Below the pieces are notes generated by a model. That model had not been told where the DNA came from. It worked only from the letters and a program-made list of their open reading frames with translations, and did no database searches. 50,195 bases of DNA from an uncultured Subdoligranulum sp. (GTDB lineage: Bacteria > Bacillota > Clostridia > Oscillospirales > Ruminococcaceae). The stretch covers positions 1 through 50,195 of the forward strand of contig CAJFMB010000009.1 in assembly GCA_904390925.1 (NCBI GenBank), in the 5' to 3' direction. Below, piece after piece: positions 19,461 to 28,379 of the stretch (position 1 is its first letter; the number at the start of each line of letters is the position of its first letter). A program made the translations under genes and the position numbers.

Positions 19461-20000
19461 ATGGCAGCGACACTGTATTTCACCCGCCACGGGGAGACAT
19501 TCTGGAATGTGGAAAACAAGATCTGCGGGGCAACCGACATTGCCCTGACCCCCCGCGGCCGGGAACAGGCCGACGCGCTGGGCCGCAAACTGCGGCAGAT
19601 GGCACTGCCCATTGACCTGGTGCTGGCCTCGCCGCTGAGCCGTGCCGCCGAGACCGCCCGTATCCTGGCCCAGGCCGCCGGCCTGCCCATGCAGATCGAA
19701 CCCCGCCTGACTGAGCAGAATTTCGGCGTCTTTGAGGGCACACCCCGGGACGGCGCCGACTTCCACGCCGCAAAGGCCCATTTTGTCAACCGGTTCGGCA
19801 CCGGGGAATCCATGCTGATGATGTCGGCCCGCATCTACCCGCTTCTGGACGAGCTGCGCCGGGGGGACAAAACCTGCCTGCTGGTGGCCCACAACGGCAT
19901 TGCCCGGCTGGTGCACAGCTATTTTTACGATATGACCAACGAGGAGTTTGCCGGCTTTGGCATCGGCAACTGCGAGCTGCGGGAATATCATTTCCAGTGA
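19461..20000 (+). CDS. Histidine phosphatase (phosphoglycerate mutase-like) family
   Basis: LYFTRHGETFWNVENKICGATDIALTPRGREQADALG; LASPLSRAAETARI; LLVAHNGIARLV. Confidence 0.93.
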   Translation: MAATLYFTRHGETFWNVENKICGATDIALTPRGREQADALGRKLRQMALPIDLVLASPLSRAAETARILAQAAGLPMQIEPRLTEQNFGVFEGTPRDGADFHAAKAHFVNRFGTGESMLMMSARIYPLLDELRRGDKTCLLVAHNGIARLVHSYFYDMTNEEFAGFGIGNCELREYHFQ

Positions 20001-20016
20001 CCGTATCCCAAAAAAG

Positions 20017-20050
20017 AGGGGGCGTCGCAACCGCTGCGGCGTCCCCTTTT
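20017..20050. terminator. Terminator hairpin between convergent genes
   Basis: GGGGCGTCGCA...TGCGGCGTCCCC followed by TTTT. Confidence 0.7.
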
Positions 20051-20068
20051 GTCATCTATCTTCCGTTG

Positions 20069-20815
20069 TCACCGGACCGGGTTCTGGGCCAGGTATGCCA
20101 GCAGCTGCCGTTCCAGCTCCGGGCACCACCAGTCGCGGTAGCCTGCCCGGTAAGGATGAATCTCATCCCGCATATACAGCGCCCGCTGCTGCGGGGAGAT
20201 GGCGTTGAAGCCGGCATCCGACCAGAGGTCCAGCACCCCGATCTGCCATTTCTGCTGCAATTCTTTCAGCCGCCGGACCATGGCGTCGTAGGCGGGGCTG
20301 TCAAAGCGGGCGTTGGTGTAAAAGACCACCGGGCAGTGCCATCTCCGCCCCACGGTGGCGATGATCCACTGGATGGCGCCGGTGACGGTGCGGGTGTCAA
20401 AGTCCGCCGGGTCGGTGCCGGAGGCGATCTCCCCCAGCGGCTTGTGCTGGCCTGCGTCGTTGGTGGAAAGCTGGCAGACAAACAGGTCCACCGCCGCTTC
20501 CCGGTCCAGGTGGGGCAGCAGCCGCTGAATATAGGAATCCGGCGCGTCGTTTGCCAGGGTGGTGCCGTCCACCGCCTCCTTGATGGAGCGGCAGCCCAGC
20601 CGGGCGGCAAAGTATTCCGGCAGCGCCTGGTGCTGCGAGGCGGCACCGTTGGTCACCGAGGAGCCCAGAAAAAACACCGTCCTGCCCCGCAGCGGGCTGT
20701 CCGGCAGTGGCGTCAGGCGGGTGATGTCATATTGGTCGGCGTTGCCGGCCTCGGGGGGCTGGCGGCAAAGACGGATCATGGCGCATTTCCTTTCTGTGGG
20801 GATTCTGACTTCCAT
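20069..20815 (-). CDS. SGNH/GDSL hydrolase
   Basis: GRTVFFLGSSVTNGAASQ block I, VCQLSTNDAG, C-terminal RDEIHPYRAGYRDWW. True start probably inside the ORF at MIRLCRQ. Confidence 0.85.
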   Translation of the reverse strand: MEVRIPTERKCAMIRLCRQPPEAGNADQYDITRLTPLPDSPLRGRTVFFLGSSVTNGAASQHQALPEYFAARLGCRSIKEAVDGTTLANDAPDSYIQRLLPHLDREAAVDLFVCQLSTNDAGQHKPLGEIASGTDPADFDTRTVTGAIQWIIATVGRRWHCPVVFYTNARFDSPAYDAMVRRLKELQQKWQIGVLDLWSDAGFNAISPQQRALYMRDEIHPYRAGYRDWWCPELERQLLAYLAQNPVR

Positions 20816-21020
20816 TATAGCGGCTGCGCCCCGAAATGCAATCCGCTCGCCGCGGTATTTTTGGCAAAACGCTCAAAGTTGTCGGGCATGATTTGGGCAG
20901 GTTTCCAAAATTCCACCGTCAGCCGCTGTTTGCAGGGCAGTGCGGCTTTCCGGCCGGGCCGGGAACGACTATAATGGAACCATCCCCCGGCAGGGGATAG
21001 AAAATCCGGGAGGTGGAACC

Positions 21021-21548
21021 ATGAAACCTGCCAATCGCAATCTGCTTTTGCTGGGCATTCCCGCCCTGTTGATTCTGCTGGCGGGAATTTTCCTGTTTTT
21101 GAGCGGAGAACTGCTGTTCCGCACCGCGCAGCTCGGCATGCCGGAGGCCCCAGGCAGTGATGTGGGCGACGTGGAGGGCTATGCCTATCTTCTGGGCTTT
21201 TTTGGCTCCGGGTTCGGGCAGCTGGCCGCGCTGGCGGTACAGATTTTTGCCGTCTTGCTGGCGGTGTACGGCGGCGTGATGATTGCCCTGAGCACGGCGG
21301 CCCGCCTGGTCTATCGGCTGACACCGGGGCGGATTCTTGCATACCGGATTGTGGTGGGGGTCAATCTTGCCCTGATGCTGCTGCCGGTCCCCGCGCTGCT
21401 GGACACCTTCTGGCAGTCGCTTGTGGACCTGAGCCCCCGCCCCGGTCTGCTGCTGCCGGTGTTGTTTCTGGCGCTGCCGTCGGCGTTTGCCATCCGCACC
21501 ACCTACACCCGGCGGATCGGCACCCCGGAGGTACGGACGGAACCGTAA
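21021..21548 (+). CDS. Multi-TM membrane protein of unknown function
   Basis: MKPANRNLLLLGIPALLILLAGIFLFL...; SD GGGAGG upstream. Confidence 0.7.
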   Translation: MKPANRNLLLLGIPALLILLAGIFLFLSGELLFRTAQLGMPEAPGSDVGDVEGYAYLLGFFGSGFGQLAALAVQIFAVLLAVYGGVMIALSTAARLVYRLTPGRILAYRIVVGVNLALMLLPVPALLDTFWQSLVDLSPRPGLLLPVLFLALPSAFAIRTTYTRRIGTPEVRTEP

Positions 21549-21674
21549 CCTGCTGCGGGCAGGCAAGGCCTGTCCCAAAAACCTTTTTGTCTGCGGCTGC
21601 GCGGATTTGCGGCGGCAGAAATTTTCTGATACACTTTTTCTCAGCAATCATGCCGGAAGGAGGAGGGATGCGGC

Positions 21675-22379
21675 ATGCTTCACATTGCGGTGGTGGACGA
21701 CGAGCAGGAACAGCGTTCCCTGCTGGAAGAACTGCTGCACCGGTTTGAGCGGGAAAACGGCCAGAGCTTCGGGATTTCCCAGTTCGGGGACGCGGGAGCG
21801 TTTCTGCGCCAGGACCCCGGCATTTTTGACATTGTGCTGCTGGACATCCAGATGCCTGGGCTCGACGGCATGTCGGTGGCCCGTCAGCTGCGGGAGAAAA
21901 ACCGGCACCTGGTGCTGATTTTTATCACCAACATGGCCCAGTTTGCCATCGAGGGCTACGCGGTGGATGCCATGGACTTCATCCTGAAACCGGTGAGCTA
22001 TTACCGGCTGGCGGCCTCGCTGACCAAGGCGCGCAGCCGCCTTCTGACCGAGCAGGGGGTCCCGCTGCTGCTGCACACCAAGGACGGCACCTACCGGCTG
22101 GATTCCGCCCGGGTCCACTACATCGAGATGCTCAACCATCACACCATCTTCCACACGACAGACGGCATCTTTGACACCACCGGCAGCCTGAAAAAGCTGG
22201 AGGAACAGCTGACCGGGCAGAGCTTTACCCGCTGCAACAACGGTTACCTGGTCAATCTGCGCTATGTCCGCGGGGTGGAGGGCAGCGATGTGGTGGCGGG
22301 CGACGACCGGCTGCTGATCAGCCGGACCCGGCGCAAGGCGTTTTTGCAGCGGCTGTCGGAATACTTCGGGGGGCAGTGA
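21675..22379 (+). CDS. LytTR-family response regulator
   Basis: Receiver MLHIAVVDDEQEQRSLLEELL...DIVLLDIQMPGLDGMSVAR; LytTR region RVHYIEMLNHHTIFHTTDG...FTRCNNGYLVNLRYV. Confidence 0.94.
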   Translation: MLHIAVVDDEQEQRSLLEELLHRFERENGQSFGISQFGDAGAFLRQDPGIFDIVLLDIQMPGLDGMSVARQLREKNRHLVLIFITNMAQFAIEGYAVDAMDFILKPVSYYRLAASLTKARSRLLTEQGVPLLLHTKDGTYRLDSARVHYIEMLNHHTIFHTTDGIFDTTGSLKKLEEQLTGQSFTRCNNGYLVNLRYVRGVEGSDVVAGDDRLLISRTRRKAFLQRLSEYFGGQ

Positions 22380-22380
22380 G

Positions 22381-23729
22381 ATGCTGCAGCAGACGCAACT
22401 TTCCTGGTATAAAATTCTGTTTCTGGTGGAGCTGCTGGTGGCGGAGGGTGTTTTCTGCCACAAGCTGCGCCGCCGGCCCGGGTTCGTCCTGCGGTGGTCG
22501 GCTGCCTGGCAATCTGCTTTGCCTTTGCGGCCTGGTATCCGCTGGGCCCCTACACGGTATTCAGCAACTCGGTGCTGTTTTTTGCCATCTTTTTTGTCAC
22601 GCTGCTGGCCTGCAAGGTCTGCTTTGACGAAAGCTGGTGGAACATCCTGTTCTGCTGCATTGCGGCCTACTCGATGCAGCACATCGCCTTTGTGGTCTAC
22701 AACATGATCGTCACCGGGCTGGGCCTGGCCGGGCTGCTGGCCCGGATGGGCACTGTCCTGAACCCCTACGGCGACGCCACAGTGGAAAGCGGCCTGCCCC
22801 CCCTGACCATCCTGGCCTACGCCGACTGCTATTTTTTGATCTACTGGTATTTCGGCTATTTTCTCAACCGTCGGATGACCCGCAACGAGGACCTGAGCCT
22901 GGGCCGCAAACCGCTGATCGCCTTTTCCGGGCTGGGCGTCGCCGTCAACATTGTGCTGCACATGGTCACGGTGCTGCACACCACGGCGGACTCCACCTCG
23001 GTATTTCTGGAAAACCTGTACAACCTGCTGTGCTGTGTGCTGCTGCTGTTTTTGCAGTTCGGTGTTCTGTCCCGGCGGCATCTGGAGCAGGACAACGACC
23101 GGCTGCAGCAGATGCTGATCCAGAGCGAGGAGCAGTACCGCATCCGCAAGGAGAGCATGGAGCTGTTGAACATCAAGCACCATGACCTGAAACATCAGCT
23201 GGACCTGCTGCGGAAGGTGGTGGACGAGAAGGCGCTGCAGGGCATGGAGGAGGCGGTCAACCGCTACGACACCATTGTCCGCACCGGCAACGAGTCGCTG
23301 GATCTGGTATTGTCGGAAAAGAGCATGCTTTGCCAGGCCAAGCAGATCACCTTCAGCTACATTGCCGACGGTGCCCGGCTCAACCACATGGAGGCCGCCG
23401 ACATCTACACCCTGTTCGGCAACGCCACCGACAACGCCATCGAATACCTGCAAAAGCTGTCCGACCCGGAAAAGCGGTTTCTGCATCTGTCGGTCAAGCG
23501 TCAGGGGACGATGGTGAGCATCCATCTGGAAAACTACTACGAGGGTCCCGCCCTCAGCGGCGACGCGGCGCTGCCCCGCACCACCAAGGAAAACAAGAGT
23601 TATCACGGCTTCGGGCTGCGCAGCATCCAGATGACCGCCGAAAAATACGGCGGCGAGATGTCGGTGCACACCAGGGACCACCTGTTCTGTCTGGATGTGG
23701 TGCTGCCCTGTCCCCCGGACCCCGCCTGA
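22381..23729 (+). pseudogene. GHKL-type sensor histidine kinase with apparent 1-nt frameshift near 22493
   Basis: Frame 1 from 22381 (MLQQTQLSWYKILFLVELLVAEGVFCHKLRRRPGFVLR) continues in another frame from 22494 (VVGCLAICFAFAAWYPLGPYTVF...). C-term has KHHDLKHQLDLLRKVVDEK and NATDNAIEYLQKL. Confidence 0.8.
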
Positions 23730-23926
23730 ACCTGTTGCCTTTCCCCGGCTGCCTTGTGCGGCCGGGTTCTTTTTTTGCAAAATGTGTAGCGAAAATGACA
23801 AAAACGGAAACGGATGTTTTATTCTTTTGGGGATTGTGGTAGAGTGATTCCAGCGAAAGGGAGTGGCCGCGGGCTCCCGGACCCCTGCGTAATGAGACAC
23901 TGAGACCTGAGAAGGAGTAGGAGAAA

Positions 23927-26900
23927 ATGACGGATGCAAAGAAGAAAATGAGCAGCCGCAAGTTCATGGCAATTTTCCTGCCGGTGACCGCGGTACTGCT
24001 GATCACCTCCATCGTGATCACCTGCGTGATGGAATACTAGAGCACGGTCATGGATGCGGTTTTTGGTGAGGCAAAGATCTCCATTGAAGCCGCACCCGGC
24101 ACCGAAAACTGGGACACCGACTACTACGGTCTGAACGCCGAGGGCATGACCCCCGAGCAAAAGGCCGCCGAGGGCGCCGAGCTGGCCCGCCGGGCGGAGG
24201 GCGAAGGCATTGTGCTTTTGAAAAACCAGAACAATGCCCTGCCCCTGACCGGCAACGGACAGCCGCTGTCCGAAACCAACACCATCACCGTCAACGCGCT
24301 GGGCTGGTCCTTCTACTATCCCAGCACCGGCGGTTCCGGGTCCGGCGCTGTGGGCTCCGACGGGCTGGTTTCCCCCAAGGAGGCACTGGCCGCCGCGGGC
24401 ATCCAGATCAACGAGGAGCTGGAAAACTACTATCTGGACTGGTCCAACCAGCACTACACCGAGTGGATGGTCACCAAGGCCAACGGCTACTACACCGACG
24501 AGGACACCAATACCGCCCCCGCACGGCCTTCGGTGAGCAAGGCCTACCAGGCCGCCTGGGATGTGCCGGAGCTGAACGCCCAGCTGGTGGCGGAAGCCTG
24601 TGACCAGTCGGATGCGGCAGCCAACAATGTCCAGATCGTCTGGATCGGCCGCGGCGGCGGTGAGTACCACGACTGCCCCACCGTCATGACCAAGGAGGGC
24701 GGCAGCGTCAACACCTACGGCGTCAACCCGGACAAGCACTACCTGGAGCTGACCGACGAGGAGGAGGCCGTGCTGGCCAAGGCCGAGGAGCTGCGCGGGG
24801 ATGACGGCAAGGTGATTGTCATCATCAACGCCAACAACACCATGGAGCTGGGCGAGCTGGCCGACGACGACAAGGTGGACGCCATCCTGTTTGTGGGCGG
24901 CCCCGGCAAGCAGGGCTTCTACGCCATCCAAGCAGGGCTTCTACGCCATCGGCGATGTGCTCAACGGCACCGTCAACCCCTCCGGCCGTCTGGCCGACAC
25001 CTACGCCGCCGACCTGCTGGCCAACCCCGCCATGGAGAACTTCAGCAGCAAGGTCTACTACGACCCCGATGCGGCATTCCCCAACCAGTACGACACCATG
25101 ATCGACTACACCGATGCCGACGGCAGCACCTCCCAGCGTCCGATTATGTTCGTGGGCTACGAGGAAGGCATCTATGTGGGCTACCGCTTCTATGAGAGCG
25201 CAGCCGCCGACGGCTTCTTCACCTCCGACCAGCTGCCGGAAGGCGTCACCGATCCCTACTACAACCGGGAAAACGGTGTCATCTATCCCTTCGGCTACGG
25301 CCTGAGCTACACCACCTTCACCCAGGAGATTTCCAAAGCAAGCTATGCCGACGGCGTCTTTACCTTTGACGTGACCGTCAAGAACACCGGCAGTGTGGCC
25401 GGCAAGGATGTGGTGGAGCTCTATGTGGAGACCCCCTACACCCCCGGCGGCATCGAGAAATCCAAGGTCGTGCTCTGCGGCTTTGACAAGACCGACATCC
25501 TGGACCCCGGCGCCGAACAGACCATGACCATCACCGTCAAGGCCGAGGATCTGGCCTCCTACGACGACACCGTCAACAAGTGCTATGTGCTGGATTCCGG
25601 CGACTACACCTTCTACCTGGGCACGGTGGACGGCACTGTCTACGGGTCCCATTCCTGGGCATACGCCACCCCGGCGGACCCCGCCGATGCGGCCGGCGCC
25701 AACGCCGTGACCTTTGCAGCGGCTGACGCCATCAGCAAGACCATCATCTACAACGACGAGCACGACGGCAAGCGGGAAAGCGACGAGACCACCGCCACCA
25801 ACGCCTTTGACCGGGAGATGACCGGCAACAACCTGAAGGTCACCAACGGCGACGCCACCATGAACCGGGCCGACGGCTTTGCGGCCTCCTGGCCCACCGC
25901 GCCCCAGGCCGAGGACACCGTCATGCCCGAGGAACTGAAAACCATTCTGGACGACAACAACTACAGCACCAAGGAAGCCACCGCCCTGCATGACGAGGAC
26001 GTGGAGATGCCGGTCACCGGCCAGGACGCCGGCCTGCAGCTGATCAATCTGCGGGGTCTGAGCTATGACGATCCCCTGTGGGAGACCTACATCCAGCAGT
26101 GGCAGCCCTCCGAGATGGCCCTGCTTTTGGGCAAGGCGGGCTTCCAGACCGAGGACTTCACCAAGTACGGCAAACCCACCACCCTGGACAACGACGGCCC
26201 GCAGGCCTTCCGCCACCAGGCCCTGGGCGAGGAAAACGAAAAGATCGACACCTACTACATGACCGCTTTCCCCTGTGAGGCACTGCTCTCCTGCACCTGG
26301 AACGAGGACCTGCTGGAGGAAATCGGCCAGAATGTGGGCGCCGAGGGTTCGGTCAACGGCATGTCCGGCTGGTATGCCCCCGGCCTGAACACCCACCGTA
26401 CCGCCTTTGGCGGACGCAACTTCGAGTATTTCTCGGAGGACCCCTTCCTGGCCGGCAAGCTGGCCGCCCGGGAGATCTCGGGGGCCGCCCAGTATGGCGT
26501 CTTTACCTACATCAAGCACTTTGCCATGAATGAGCAGGAAGCCTTCTGCCGGTCCTGGTGCTGCGGCATGCACATGGACGACAGCCTGGACAGATACCAG
26601 AACCCCGAGTGGATGCTGATGACCTGGGCCAGCGAGCAGACCGTCCGCGAGATCTACCTCAAGGCCTTTGAGATTGCCATCAAGGAAGCCACCGTTGACC
26701 TGAAGTATCTGGACAGCGAGGGCAACGAACAGGTGGCGGAGAACTTCCGCTGCGCCACCGGCGTCATGACTGCCTTCTGCTGCGTGGGCAACACCTGGTC
26801 GGGCGGCAACCACGCTCTGCTGCAGACGGTCCTGCGGGACGAATGGGGCTTTGACGGCACCGCCCTGACCGACTACGCGCTGCACGACTTCATGTATCCG

Positions 26901-27227
26901 GACCAGATGATCCGCAACGGCGGCACCGCCTGCCTGCAGTCCAACCGCAAGGATTTTGTGGACCAGGACAACCCCAGCGCCACCACCGTCAAGTACCTGC
27001 AGAAGGCCACCCACGAGATGTGCTACATGGTCGCCAACTCCAACGCCGTGAACGGCATGGCGCCCGGCTCCTCCATCACCTACTCGCTGGCCCCGTGGGA
27101 GACCGGCTGTGCCGTTGCCATCGCCGTCACCGGCCTGCTGTTTGTGGCTGTCATCCTGCTCAGCGTGCTGCGCGTCCGGGATGAAAAGCGCAACCCCGAC
27201 CGCTACAAGAGCGCCAAAACCCACTGA
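23927..27227 (+). pseudogene. Second permuted, membrane-anchored GH3 gene, interrupted by TAG and a frameshift
   Basis: Start at 23927 (MTDAKKKMSSRKFMAIFLPVTAVLLITSIVITCVMEY), TAG at 24038-24040, frame continues from 24041; 22-bp tandem duplication at 24907-24950 moves the frame; 24816..27227 carries the rest to a C-terminal TM. Confidence 0.88.
24907..24950 (+). repeat. Exact 22-bp tandem duplication
   Basis: CAAGCAGGGCTTCTACGCCATC twice in tandem (24907-24928, 24929-24950). Confidence 0.97.
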
Positions 27228-27337
27228 TCCGCCCTCCTAAAGGCCCCCTGCCGTCCCGATGACGGAGGTTTGGGGAGAAACTTCCGCCTGACAGCCGGAA
27301 AGGGGCCGCTTCTTTTCCATATCCCTGTTCCCTCAGG

Positions 27338-27379
27338 CACGCCAGCCCCGCCACACTTTCGTGTGGCGGGGCTGGCGTG
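27338..27379. terminator. Strong hairpin between convergent genes
   Basis: 19-bp perfect stem around GCCAGCCCCGCCACAC-TTTC-GTGTGGCGGGGCTGGC, followed by ATTTTG. Confidence 0.88.
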
Positions 27380-27405
27380 ATTTTGTGCACAAAAAGCCAG
27401 GCAGA

Positions 27406-28323
27406 TTACCGGGGCATCGAGAAGCCGCGGCCGATGATCTCGCTCACGGCGCTGACCAGCACAAAGGCGGTGGGGTCCGCCTGGGAGACGATCTGCTTGA
27501 CCTCCGGCAGGCGGCGGGACGGCACCGCGCAGAGAACCGTCCGCCCCGAATGCTGGGCATAGCCGCCCTCCGAGACAAACATCGTCACCCCGATCTGGTG
27601 GTCCAGCAGCTGTTGCTGGATCTGCTCATACTGCTGCGTCATGATCAGCACCTGGGTGCGCTGGCGGCCGGATTTCAGCACCGCATCCAGCACCATCGAG
27701 GTCACAATCACCGACAGGATGCCGTAAATCATCTGCTTGGGGGTGGCGACGATTTTCTGCACCGCCAGGGTGGCCAGGTTGAGCACCAGCATGACGCTGC
27801 CCACCGGCAAGCCGAAGCAGCGGTTGCACAGAATGGGCGGGATGTCCAGCCCACCGGTGGAGGCGCCCTCCCCGATCACCAGGCCCATGCCGGCGCCGGA
27901 AAGCACCCCGGCCGCCACCGCACAGAGGAACAGGTCCCCGGTCACATCGGTCAGCGGCGGAAGCTGCTCTGCCGCCGAGAGGATGAAGGGAAACAGCACG
28001 GTGGACAGCAGGGTGCCGGCGGCAAACTGCCAGCCCAGAATCACCAACCCCAGTACAAAGCAGACCAGGTTGACGATGCCGTAGGTGACGGGAATGGGAA
28101 GCCCGAACAGCGGCTGGAACACCAGACCGATGCCGGTGGTGCCGCCGCTGATGATGCCGGTGGGCTCGATAAACAGCGCAATGCCCAGCGCAAGGATGGC
28201 ATTGCCCGCCACCACCAGAAAGATTTTCCGGGCAGCGCGCAGCAGCCGGCCGGTGTCCGGCCGGGAGGCAGAGTGTCGGGTTGGCAACAGGTGCAAGTTT
28301 GATCTTCTCCAATCTGCAGGCAT
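27406..28323 (-). CDS. YitT family membrane protein (DUF2179)
   Basis: ALFIEPTGIISGGTTGIGLV, GASTGGLDIPPILCNR, C-terminal SGRTVLCAVPSRRLPEVKQIVSQADPTAFVLVSAVSEIIGRGF. Start approximate. Confidence 0.88.
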   Translation of the reverse strand: MPADWRRSNLHLLPTRHSASRPDTGRLLRAARKIFLVVAGNAILALGIALFIEPTGIISGGTTGIGLVFQPLFGLPIPVTYGIVNLVCFVLGLVILGWQFAAGTLLSTVLFPFILSAAEQLPPLTDVTGDLFLCAVAAGVLSGAGMGLVIGEGASTGGLDIPPILCNRCFGLPVGSVMLVLNLATLAVQKIVATPKQMIYGILSVIVTSMVLDAVLKSGRQRTQVLIMTQQYEQIQQQLLDHQIGVTMFVSEGGYAQHSGRTVLCAVPSRRLPEVKQIVSQADPTAFVLVSAVSEIIGRGFSMPR

Positions 28324-28379
28324 GGGGCGTTTTGTTTTCCCTCTGCCTGCCAAAGGAGGGACAAACACACGGTATAACG

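Noticed and set aside
21675-23729. Possible agr-type quorum-sensing locus
   Set aside because: LytTR regulator and GHKL kinase are present but there is no AgrB-like protease or AgrD-like peptide ORF in the flanks.
21648-23939. Minus-strand 763-aa ORF opposite the LytTR/GHKL genes
   Set aside because: Antisense to well-supported two-component genes; no domain signature.
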